DNA from: Pseudacidovorax intermedius | GTDB taxonomy: Bacteria > Pseudomonadota > Gammaproteobacteria > Burkholderiales > Burkholderiaceae_C | Length of the DNA: 64,000 bases | Assembly (NCBI RefSeq): GCF_003350475.1 | Contig: NZ_QQAV01000001.1 | Coordinates: forward strand, 124,001 to 188,000 | Direction of reading: 5' to 3' | In this document: piece by piece, positions 51,400 to 62,771 of the stretch | Layout of the letters: each line of letters starts with the position of its first letter | Numbering within the stretch: the stretch's first letter is position 1 | Notes under the pieces: generated by a model | Told to the model about the DNA's origin: nothing | The model's input: only the letters and a program-made list of their open reading frames with translations | Database searches by the model: none | Position numbers and translations under genes: made by a program

Positions 51400-51435
51400 C
51401 CCCGTGAGGGGGTGTCCGAGCCGCACGCAGTGCGG
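51400..51435. repeat. Two adjacent stem-loops upstream of the HADH/ECH fusion gene
   Basis: CCCC-GTGA-GGGG (51400-51411) and CCGCAC-GCA-GTGCGG (51421-51435) lie within the 128-bp gap. This type of paired GC-rich hairpin recurs between genes in Comamonadaceae and may act as a terminator for the acyl-CoA dehydrogenase/DUF2147 message. Its recurrence here is from family knowledge, not seen elsewhere in this window. Confidence 0.45.
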
Positions 51436-51451
51436 CGAGGCTGGGGGCGGG

Positions 51452-51886
51452 TCAGGGATTGGCTCGCTGCCATGTCTGCGTCCGCCAGAACGGCCCCAGG
51501 TAGCCACGCACCTCCAGCTTCTTGCCGCCATCGACCGGCGTATAGCTGGCGCGGTATTCCTTGCCGTTCTCGGGATCGAGGATCTTGCCGCCCTCCCACA
51601 CCTCCTTGCCGTCGGCCTTCTTGCCGCCGCGCACGATCTCCAAGCCCACGATGGGCTGGCCCTTGCGATCGTCGGTGCACTGGTCGCAGGTGGAGGAGCC
51701 GTCCTTCTTCAGCACCTTCTCGATGCGGCCGGAGAGCTGGCCGCCGTTGTCGGTGATGCGGATCTCGGCCTTGGTCTCGCCGGTCTTGTCGTCGACGTTG
51801 CGCCACAGGCCCGCGGGGCTCATCTGCGCCAGTGCGGCCGACGAGGCCAGCACCAGCGAGAGGGCGAGAGATGCACGAAGCAGCAT
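51452..51886 (-). CDS. DUF2147 secreted protein
   Basis: 144 residues with a signal peptide (about 1-21, ending AALAQ), so periplasmic or outer. The DUF2147 domain follows: GLWRNVDDKTGETKAEIRI, a Cys-X-X-Cys pair in STCDQCTDD, then GLEIVRGGK and the C-terminal LEVRGYLGPFWRTQTW. It is a small lipocalin-like beta-barrel family of unknown function. It is placed between acyl-CoA dehydrogenase and HADH/ECH genes on the same strand, which hints at a link to fatty-acid or envelope handling. GGAG lies ahead of the ATG. Confidence 0.85.
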   Translation of the reverse strand: MLLRASLALSLVLASSAALAQMSPAGLWRNVDDKTGETKAEIRITDNGGQLSGRIEKVLKKDGSSTCDQCTDDRKGQPIVGLEIVRGGKKADGKEVWEGGKILDPENGKEYRASYTPVDGGKKLEVRGYLGPFWRTQTWQRANP

Positions 51887-51930
51887 GGAGGTCTCCGGTC
51901 GTGGTGGATGGGAAGGAAGGGCGGAGGCGC

Positions 51931-53727
51931 TCAGGCCAGCGCGGCGTCGGTGTCCATCAGCGCCTTGCTGCCCGAACGTGCGGTGCGCATCAGCGTCGCG
52001 GTCTCGGGGAAGAGCTTGGCGAAGTAGAAGCGGGCGGTCTGCAGCTTGGCGGTATAGAACGGGTCGGTGCTGCCGGCAGCGATCTGGCGCAGCGCCACCT
52101 GGGCCATGCGGGCGAACATGTAGGCGAAGACCAGATGGCCGGCCACCCGCAGGTAGTCCACCGCGGCGGCGCCGACCTCGTCGGGGTTCTGGAAGCCCTT
52201 GAAGCCGATCTCGGTGGTGAACTTGGTCATCTGGTCGCCCAGGTAGGCCAGCGGGTTGATGAACTCGGCCATCTTCTCGTTGACGCCCTCCTCTTCCACC
52301 AACTGGCCGATCAGCTTGCCGAACTTCTTCAGCGTGGCGCCGTTGTTGCCCAGCACCTTGCGGCCCAGCAGGTCCAGCGACTGCACGGTGTTCGTGCCTT
52401 CGTAGATCATGTTGATGCGGTTGTCCCGCACGAACTGCTCCATGCCCCATTCCTTGATGAAGCCATGGCCGCCGAAGACCTGCATGCAGGCATTGGTGCT
52501 GATGTGGCCGTTGTCGGTGATGAAGGCCTTGACGATGGGCGTGAGCAGCGCGACCAGCTCGTCGCTGTTCTTGCGCACCTTCTCGTCGGGATGGTGGTGC
52601 GCCTTGTCCAGCAGCAGCGTGCAGAAGATCTGCAGCGCGCGGCCGCCTTCGGCATAGGCCTTGGCCGTCAGCAGCATCTTGCGCACGTCGGGGTGCACGA
52701 TGATGGGGTCGGCGTCCTTGTCCTTGGCCTTCACGCCCGACAGGGAGCGCATCTGGATGCGGTCCTTGGCATAGGCCAGTGCATTCTGGAAGGCGACTTC
52801 GGTCAGGCCTAGCGACTGGTTGCCCACGCCCAGGCGGGCGGCATTCATCATCACGAACATGGCGGCCAGGCCCTTGTTGGGCTCGCCCACCAGGCTGCCC
52901 GTGGCACCGTCGAGCGCGATCTGCGCGGTGGCGTTGCCGTGGATGCCCATCTTGTGCTCCAGGCCGGTGCAGAAGATGGGATTGCGCTCGCCCAGGCTGC
53001 CGTCGGCATTGACCTTGAACTTGGGCACCACGAACAGGCTGATGCCCTTGCTGCCCTTGGGCGCGTCGGGCAGGCGGGCCAGCACCAGGTGGACGATGTT
53101 CTCGGCCATGTCGTGTTCGCCGGCCGAGATGAAGATCTTGTTGCCGGTCAGCTTGTAGCTGCCGTCGGCCTGTGGCTCGGCCTTGGTGCGCAGCAGGCCC
53201 AGGTCGGTGCCGCAGTGGGGCTCGGTCAGGCACATGGTGCCGGTCCATTCGCCGCTCACCAGCTTGGGCAGGTAGGTCTTCTTCTGCTCGTCGGTGCCAT
53301 GGGCCACCAGCGCCTCGTAGGCACCGTGCGACAGGCCGGGGTACATGGTCCAGGCCTGGTTGGCGCTGTTGAGCATTTCGTACAGGCACTGGTTGACCGT
53401 GTGCGGCAGCCCCTGGCCACCGAACTGCGGGTCGCACGACAGCGCGGGCCAGCCGCCTTCGACGTATTGCGCATAGGCTTCCTTGAAACCCTTGGGCGTG
53501 GTCACGGCGTGCGTCTTCACGTCCAGCGTGCAGCCCTCGGTGTCGCCGCCGATGTTCAGCGGAAAGGCCACCTCGGCGGCGAACTTGCCCGCCTCTTCCA
53601 GCACGGCATTGATGGTGTCCGCGTCGGTCTCGGCATGGGCCGGCATCGCCTTGAATTCGTCGGCGACATTGAACACTTCATGCAGCACGAATTGCATGTC
53701 GCGCAGCGGGGGGGTGTAGGTGGGCAT
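51931..53727 (-). CDS. Acyl-CoA dehydrogenase with C-terminal extension
   Basis: 598 residues, an FAD flavoprotein catalysing the first step of beta-oxidation. It begins with a short N-domain (MPTYTPPLRDMQFVLHEV) typical of the long, 590-600 residue class. The central domain shows MCLTEPHCGTDLGLL and KIFISAGEHDM, and the catalytic Glu is in MIYEGTNTVQSLDLLGRK. AGGAG precedes the ATG at 53727; the longer frame upstream runs through a purine tract. It lies 73 bp downstream of the TetR gene and is its most likely target. Confidence 0.92.
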   Translation of the reverse strand: MPTYTPPLRDMQFVLHEVFNVADEFKAMPAHAETDADTINAVLEEAGKFAAEVAFPLNIGGDTEGCTLDVKTHAVTTPKGFKEAYAQYVEGGWPALSCDPQFGGQGLPHTVNQCLYEMLNSANQAWTMYPGLSHGAYEALVAHGTDEQKKTYLPKLVSGEWTGTMCLTEPHCGTDLGLLRTKAEPQADGSYKLTGNKIFISAGEHDMAENIVHLVLARLPDAPKGSKGISLFVVPKFKVNADGSLGERNPIFCTGLEHKMGIHGNATAQIALDGATGSLVGEPNKGLAAMFVMMNAARLGVGNQSLGLTEVAFQNALAYAKDRIQMRSLSGVKAKDKDADPIIVHPDVRKMLLTAKAYAEGGRALQIFCTLLLDKAHHHPDEKVRKNSDELVALLTPIVKAFITDNGHISTNACMQVFGGHGFIKEWGMEQFVRDNRINMIYEGTNTVQSLDLLGRKVLGNNGATLKKFGKLIGQLVEEEGVNEKMAEFINPLAYLGDQMTKFTTEIGFKGFQNPDEVGAAAVDYLRVAGHLVFAYMFARMAQVALRQIAAGSTDPFYTAKLQTARFYFAKLFPETATLMRTARSGSKALMDTDAALA

Positions 53728-53760
53728 GCGAGGCGTCTCCTGCTCGGGAAGAAGGTTGAT

Positions 53761-53790
53761 GAGGAAGGAAGGGAAGAGAAGAAAAGAAAA
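53761..53790. repeat. 30-base uninterrupted homopurine tract
   Basis: Thirty consecutive A/G bases on the plus strand, hence a C/T-rich leader on the transcribed minus strand, lie between the TetR stop and the acyl-CoA dehydrogenase start. This is striking in a high-GC mixed sequence. Function unknown. Confidence 0.8.
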
Positions 53791-53800
53791 CGGGCGCCAG

Positions 53801-54481
53801 TCAGCGCACGGTGCGCAGCTTGCGCGCGGGTGCAGCCGGGGCGGCCGGCGGCGCATCGGGCGTGGCGCTGCGCGCGAGGATGTTGTCGAAGCCGGTGTTG
53901 GCCCGGTCCACCGAACCGTCGACGCGCAGGAAGCGCGCCTCGTAGTGCAGCGCCAGGATCAGGCCGTGGATCTCGAAGGCGATCTGGCGGGCGTCGGCCT
54001 CGGCCTGCAGGTGGCCTTCTTCCTGCGACTGCCGCACGGCGCGCAGCACCGCGGCCTGCCAGATGCTCACCGACTCGACCAGCGCATCGCGCACCGGACC
54101 TGGCCGGTCGTCGAATTCGGAAGCGCCGCTGATGTAGATGCAACCCGAGTCGATCTCGGTGGTGGTGCGCTTCATCCAGTTGGCGAACATGGCCCGCAGT
54201 CGCGGCAGGCCACGCGGCTGGGTGAGCGCCGGGAAGAACACTTCCTGCTCGAAGCGGTGGTGGTATTCGCGGACCACCGAGATCTGCAATTCCTCGCGCG
54301 AGCCGAAATGGGCGAACACGCCCGACTTGCTCATCTGCGTGAGTTCGGCCACCGCGCCGATCGACAGGCCCTCCAGCCCTACCTGGGCGGCCAGGTTCAG
54401 GGCGGCATCGACGATGACGGCCTTGGTCTGCTGGCCCTTGGCGGCCTGGCGGGCAGGCTTGACGGCGCTGGAAGTGCTCAT
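53801..54481 (-). CDS. TetR/AcrR-family transcriptional regulator
   Basis: 226 residues. The N-terminal helix-turn-helix (about 18-65) has IVDAALNLAAQVGLEGLSIGAVAELTQMSKSG split around the recognition helix, then FAHFGSREEL. The TetR ligand domain fills the rest, and the tail is Ala/Pro-rich. By neighbourhood it should respond to acyl-CoA and repress the acyl-CoA dehydrogenase genes downstream. A palindromic operator candidate lies 17-45 bp before the ATG, consistent with autoregulation. Confidence 0.88.
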   Translation of the reverse strand: MSTSSAVKPARQAAKGQQTKAVIVDAALNLAAQVGLEGLSIGAVAELTQMSKSGVFAHFGSREELQISVVREYHHRFEQEVFFPALTQPRGLPRLRAMFANWMKRTTTEIDSGCIYISGASEFDDRPGPVRDALVESVSIWQAAVLRAVRQSQEEGHLQAEADARQIAFEIHGLILALHYEARFLRVDGSVDRANTGFDNILARSATPDAPPAAPAAPARKLRTVR

Positions 54482-54497
54482 GGCTCGGGATGGACAA

Positions 54498-54526
54498 AAT
54501 AAAACGAACGGTCGTGCATTTTTATT
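54498..54526. promoter_or_regulatory. Candidate TetR operator upstream of the fatty-acid regulator gene
   Basis: A/T-rich arms AATAAAA (54498-54504) and TTTTATT (54520-54526) are perfect complements. Inside them lies ACGA-ACGG-TCGT, whose ACGA and TCGT ends are also complementary. TetR-type fatty-acid regulators commonly bind such CGA-centred palindromes. The two symmetries are not concentric, so the exact site is uncertain. Confidence 0.55.
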
Positions 54527-54610
54527 CTGTCACCCGATGGCGTCAAGCCTGCGAAATTCCCGGCACCGCCGGGGGTCTTGTGGCACCCGTGGGCGGGTGC
54601 GCCGCATGCT

Positions 54611-55459
54611 TCAGCGCCTGAACGCAACGACCGGCTGCACCTGCTCGCCCAGGCCGTCGATGCCCAGCGTCATCGTGTCGCCGGCGCGCAGGAAGCGCGG
54701 TGGCTTCATGCCCATGCCCACGCCGGGCGGCGTGCCGGTGGCGATCACGTCGCCGGGCATCAGCGTCATGAACTGGCTGACGTAGCTGATGATCTTGGCC
54801 ACGCCGAAGACCATGGTGCGGGTGCTGCCGGTCTGCATGCGCTCGCCATTCACGTCCAGCCACAGCGACAGGCGCTGCGGGTTGGGCACCTCGTCGCGGG
54901 TGACCAGCCAGGGGCCGATGGGGCCGAAGGTGTCGCAGCCCTTGCCCTTGTCCCAGGTGCCGCCGCGCTCGATCTGGTACTCGCGCTCGCTCACGTCGTT
55001 GACCACGCAGTACCCAGCCACATGGTCCAGCGCCTCCTTCTGCGACACGTAGCGGGCCTGGCGGCCGATGACCACGCCCAGCTCCACCTCCCAGTCGGTC
55101 TTGACCGAGCCCTTGGGCAGGATCACCGGGTCGTTGGCGCCCTGGATGCAAGTGGTGGCCTTGAGGAAGATGATCGGCTCCTTGGGCACCGGCATGCCGG
55201 CCTCGGCCGCATGGTCGGCATAGTTCAGGCCGATGGCGACCAGCTTGCCCACCTGCGCCACGGGGCAGCCCAGACGCGGCTTGCCGCGCACCAGCGGCAG
55301 GGTGTCGGGCTTGAGGCGACGCAGCTTGGCCATGACCTTGTCATCGAGCTGGGCGGCGCCCAGGTCGGGGATGACGGCGCTCAGGTCGCGCAGACGGCCT
55401 TCGGCATCGATGAGTCCGGGCTTTTCCTTGCCGGGGTTGCCGTAGCGGACGAGCTTCAT
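54611..55459 (-). CDS. Fumarylacetoacetate hydrolase family protein
   Basis: 282 residues. The FAH C-terminal domain (about 70-280) has the metal ligands in DWEVELGVVIG plus the later Asp in VVNDVSERE. KATTCIQGANDPV and the GDVIATGTPPGVG loop are typical. Members hydrolyse or decarboxylate 2-oxo-acid compounds such as fumarylpyruvate or 2-hydroxyhepta-dienedioate. The start (MKLVRYGNPGKEKPG) matches ring-cleavage hydrolases of aromatic degradation. A weak AAGGA is upstream. No partner pathway genes are near. Confidence 0.9.
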   Translation of the reverse strand: MKLVRYGNPGKEKPGLIDAEGRLRDLSAVIPDLGAAQLDDKVMAKLRRLKPDTLPLVRGKPRLGCPVAQVGKLVAIGLNYADHAAEAGMPVPKEPIIFLKATTCIQGANDPVILPKGSVKTDWEVELGVVIGRQARYVSQKEALDHVAGYCVVNDVSEREYQIERGGTWDKGKGCDTFGPIGPWLVTRDEVPNPQRLSLWLDVNGERMQTGSTRTMVFGVAKIISYVSQFMTLMPGDVIATGTPPGVGMGMKPPRFLRAGDTMTLGIDGLGEQVQPVVAFRR

Positions 55460-55487
55460 GGAGGATCCTTTTTCTGTGACGTGAACG

Positions 55488-55528
55488 AAAGCGCCCGCCC
55501 GGCCGTGGGGACGGCGGCGGGCGGGCGC
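55488..55528 (-). terminator. Rho-independent terminator of katG
   Basis: A 10-bp GC stem, GCGCCCGCCC with GGGCGGGCGC, is followed on the minus strand by TTTCGTT. It lies 51 bp after the katG stop and just upstream of the FAH-family gene. Confidence 0.75.
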
Positions 55529-55579
55529 ATTCTTCCACGCCCTCTCCGGCAGCACCGGAGGACGCGAGAGCAAGGACGA

Positions 55580-57916
<2,337 letters not shown>

Positions 57917-58036
57917 CTATCCCGGCCATAGGCGACGGGGTCAAGAGGCGATCATGAAACCGACTACGAACGCAGCCTGCACTCGGATCAGCCCCCATGG
58001 ACATTGGGGGTTTGATCAACGCGAGACGACGCCGGC

Positions 58037-58714
58037 TCAGTGGGCGACGGAGGGCGACAAGTCCTGCAGCAGCAACGCCAGGCAGCCCTCGAGCTGCTCC
58101 GACGGCAGGCGCCGGAAGCCCGAGCGGCTGTAGCGCTGCAACCGGCCCATGGCGAAGGCCGCGAGTGCGGCTGCGCGCACCTGCGCATCGGCGGTGGGCG
58201 TGGCCGAGCCGGCGGCTGCGGCGTCGTCGCGCAGCAGTTGCCGCCACTGCGCTTCGAGCTTGTCGAAGAAGAGGTTCATGCGCTGCTGCAGCCGCTCATG
58301 CTCGAAGACGAGGGCATCGCCCGTCATCACGCGCGCCATGCCCGGGTTCTTCTCAGCGAACTGCACCAGCATGTGCATGAGCTGCGCGGCCTGCTCGGCC
58401 GGCGGACGATCGCGCTGGGCGATCTGCTGCACGAGGGAGAAGACGCTCTGCTCGATGAAGTCGATCAGCCCCTCGAACATCTGCGCCTTGCTGGCGAAGT
58501 GCCGGTACAGGGCCGCCTCGCTCACCGACAGCCGTGCGGCCAGCGCCGCCGTGGTGATGCGCTCGGCCCCGGGCTGCTCCAGCATGGCCGCCAGGGCCTG
58601 CAGGATCTGCACGCGGCGCTCGCCCGGCCGTGGCCGCTTGCGCGCCGGCGGGGCGGCCGGGCTGGCGGCCGGCTCCGACATGGCTTCCGAACCCAGCGGC
58701 TCCTCGTTCTCCAT
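58037..58714 (-). CDS. slmA: Nucleoid occlusion factor SlmA (TetR family)
   Basis: 225 residues from ATG 58714; ATGs at 58747 and 58681 are also in frame and the N-terminus is variable. Landmarks are RVQILQALAAMLEQPGAERITTAALAARL split over the helix-turn-helix, VSEAALYRHFASKAQMFEGLIDFIE and FAEKNPGMARVMTGDAL, all close to SlmA. This protein binds specific chromosomal sites and blocks FtsZ ring assembly over the nucleoid. It is immediately downstream of argB on the same strand, an arrangement recurring in Comamonadaceae. Confidence 0.88.
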   Translation of the reverse strand: MENEEPLGSEAMSEPAASPAAPPARKRPRPGERRVQILQALAAMLEQPGAERITTAALAARLSVSEAALYRHFASKAQMFEGLIDFIEQSVFSLVQQIAQRDRPPAEQAAQLMHMLVQFAEKNPGMARVMTGDALVFEHERLQQRMNLFFDKLEAQWRQLLRDDAAAAGSATPTADAQVRAAALAAFAMGRLQRYSRSGFRRLPSEQLEGCLALLLQDLSPSVAH

Positions 58715-58794
58715 CGCTGCGCTGCCCCAGTTCTTGTAAAGCGCCAATTCTGCCGTCGGCGGTATGGGCCCGGCGCCGGGCCGGCCCCGGTGCC

Positions 58795-60835
<2,041 letters not shown>

Positions 60836-60906
60836 GGCGGGGGAGCGGGACGCGCCAGGCGCGAGGCCACGGGGCAGCCTCCTAGAATCCCGTGCGAAAT
60901 TAGACC

Positions 60907-61680
60907 ATGCCTGAGCTGACAGACCGCCCGCCGCTGACCATCTCCATCGTGAGCCACGGACAGCAGGCGCTGATCCTGCCGCTGCTGCATCAGCTCGCCC
61001 GCTTCTGCGGCCCGCTGATCCATCGCGTGGTGCTCACGGTCAACATTCCCGAGCCCGACCTCCTGGGCGACGCGCCGCCCGGCCTGCCGCTGCTGCGGCT
61101 GGACAACCCGGCCCCGATGGGCTTCGGCGCCAACAACAACCAGGCCTTCGGCCACTGCGAGACCCCGTGGTTCCTGGTGCTGAACCCGGACATCCGGCTG
61201 GACCATGACGTGCTCTCGCCGCTGCTGGCCCAGGCCGCGGCCGGCGCCGGCCTGCTGGCGCCGCGCATCCTGGAGCCCGGCAAGGCGGCGCCGGAGCAGC
61301 ACCGCGCGCTCCTCACGCCGACCGAGATCCTCCAGCGCCGCAAGCCCGGTTACGGCATCCCGGCCGTGCCCGACTGGATCCCGGGCCTGTTCATGCTCTT
61401 TCGCAGCGAGGCCTACCGCCAGATCGGCGGCTTCGACGAGCGCTTCTTCATGTACGGCGAGGATTTCGACATCTGCGCCCGCCTGCGACTGGCCGGCTGG
61501 CGCATCCAGATCGCCGAGGACCAGCGGGCGCGGCACGAGGCCCAGCGTGCCAGCCGCACGCGCCTGCGGCACCTGTGGTGGCATGTGAGCAGCCTGCTGA
61601 AGGTGTGGGGCTCGCGCGCCTTCTGGCGCTATCGGGCGCTGCTGGCGCGCGAGGCTGCGCAGGCGTCGCGGCCCGGGTGA
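60907..61680 (+). CDS. Glycosyltransferase family 2, rhamnosyltransferase-like
   Basis: 257 residues, GT-A fold. LTISIVSHGQQALI opens the domain, GFGANNNQAF binds nucleotide-sugar, and LNPDIRLDHDV contains the NPD equivalent of the DXD motif. The catalytic Asp is in FMYGEDFDICARL. It resembles dTDP-rhamnosyl transferases of surface polysaccharide clusters. It probably adds a sugar on the cytosolic face of the membrane-bound intermediate made by the priming enzyme next door. Confidence 0.88.
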   Translation: MPELTDRPPLTISIVSHGQQALILPLLHQLARFCGPLIHRVVLTVNIPEPDLLGDAPPGLPLLRLDNPAPMGFGANNNQAFGHCETPWFLVLNPDIRLDHDVLSPLLAQAAAGAGLLAPRILEPGKAAPEQHRALLTPTEILQRRKPGYGIPAVPDWIPGLFMLFRSEAYRQIGGFDERFFMYGEDFDICARLRLAGWRIQIAEDQRARHEAQRASRTRLRHLWWHVSSLLKVWGSRAFWRYRALLAREAAQASRPG

Positions 61681-61727
61681 TCCGGCTGCGCGATTGCGCC
61701 GACCGCGCTGCCGCGAGTCGGGCGACG

Positions 61728-62771
61728 TCAGCCGCGCTCCATCAGATCCTGGAGGATTGCCGGCAGGCCGCGGTCGAAGCGGGCGTAACGGCCTCGTGCC
61801 GCCTGCAGGGCCACGGGCAGCACACGGGCAGGACGCCAGCGCGGCAGTCCCGCCCGAAAGCGGAAATGCTCCAGCTTGCCCTGTGCCATCGCCAGCGTCT
61901 CTCCGGCCACCCGCGGGCCGAGCCCCTGCAGGAAGGCCAGCAAGGCCTCGGACCGCCGCACGCGATGGGCGTACTTGTCGCCTCGTTCGCCGAGCGCCTT
62001 GTCGATCTTCTGCCGCAGCGTCATGCGCTGGGCGCCGATCTGGTTGTTGCCGTGCTGGCGATAGTCCATCAACGGTTCGGCCAGCAGGTCGATGCGGCCG
62101 ATGGCGGCGCCCACGGTGGCCAGCCATTCGTCGTGCACCCACAGCGGCGAGATGGGCAAGGCAGTGTCGAGCAGCGTCCGGCGCAGCATGGTGGTGGCGC
62201 CGGTCACCAGGTTGCGGTGCATCAGGGCCGCGAAGGCCCGGCCGGCTGCGATGTCGGCCAGTTCGCCCGGGCGGGTCTCCAGCGCCTGCAGCAGGGTCTG
62301 GCCCAGGGGCTTGAGCTCGCCATCCACCAGCCGCGCGTCGGAATGCAGCAGCAGCAGCTCGGGCCGGCGCTCGAACTCGGCCACCATGCGTCGCAGCCGC
62401 CCTGCGTGCCACACGTCGTCCTGGTCGCACAGGGCGATCAGCTCGCCGCGGCATGCCCGGATGGCCTGCTCGAAATTGCGGGTGACGCCCAGCGGCGGGC
62501 GATTGCGCATGACGGTGAGCGGGATGCGCGTGGCAAGTCCATGTTCGGCCAAGGTGCGCTCGACCACGGCGACGCTGTCGTCGGACGAGTCGTCGTCGGA
62601 GAGCACGATCTCGCGCGGCAGCAGGTCCTGCGTGCAGATGCTGGCCACCTGCGCGGGCAGGTAGCGCGCGCCATTGCGGGTGCACAGGGCCACGGAGACA
62701 TCGGCCTGCGCGACAGATGCCGCGGGCCACGCCGGAGCGGCGGTTGACGGAATCGGCACGGCCTCGGTCAT
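61728..62771 (-). CDS. Glycosyltransferase family 2
   Basis: 347 residues. VSVALCTRNGARYLPAQVASI is the GT-A opening, VLSDDDSSDDS the first Asp-rich loop, and ALCDQDDVWHAGRL the DXD. WVHDEWLATVGA carries the catalytic acidic pair. The C-terminal half is basic and Arg-rich, suggesting membrane association. ATG 62771 overlaps the stop of the upstream glycosyltransferase by 4 bp, so the two are coupled. Acceptor and donor unknown. Confidence 0.88.
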   Translation of the reverse strand: MTEAVPIPSTAAPAWPAASVAQADVSVALCTRNGARYLPAQVASICTQDLLPREIVLSDDDSSDDSVAVVERTLAEHGLATRIPLTVMRNRPPLGVTRNFEQAIRACRGELIALCDQDDVWHAGRLRRMVAEFERRPELLLLHSDARLVDGELKPLGQTLLQALETRPGELADIAAGRAFAALMHRNLVTGATTMLRRTLLDTALPISPLWVHDEWLATVGAAIGRIDLLAEPLMDYRQHGNNQIGAQRMTLRQKIDKALGERGDKYAHRVRRSEALLAFLQGLGPRVAGETLAMAQGKLEHFRFRAGLPRWRPARVLPVALQAARGRYARFDRGLPAILQDLMERG

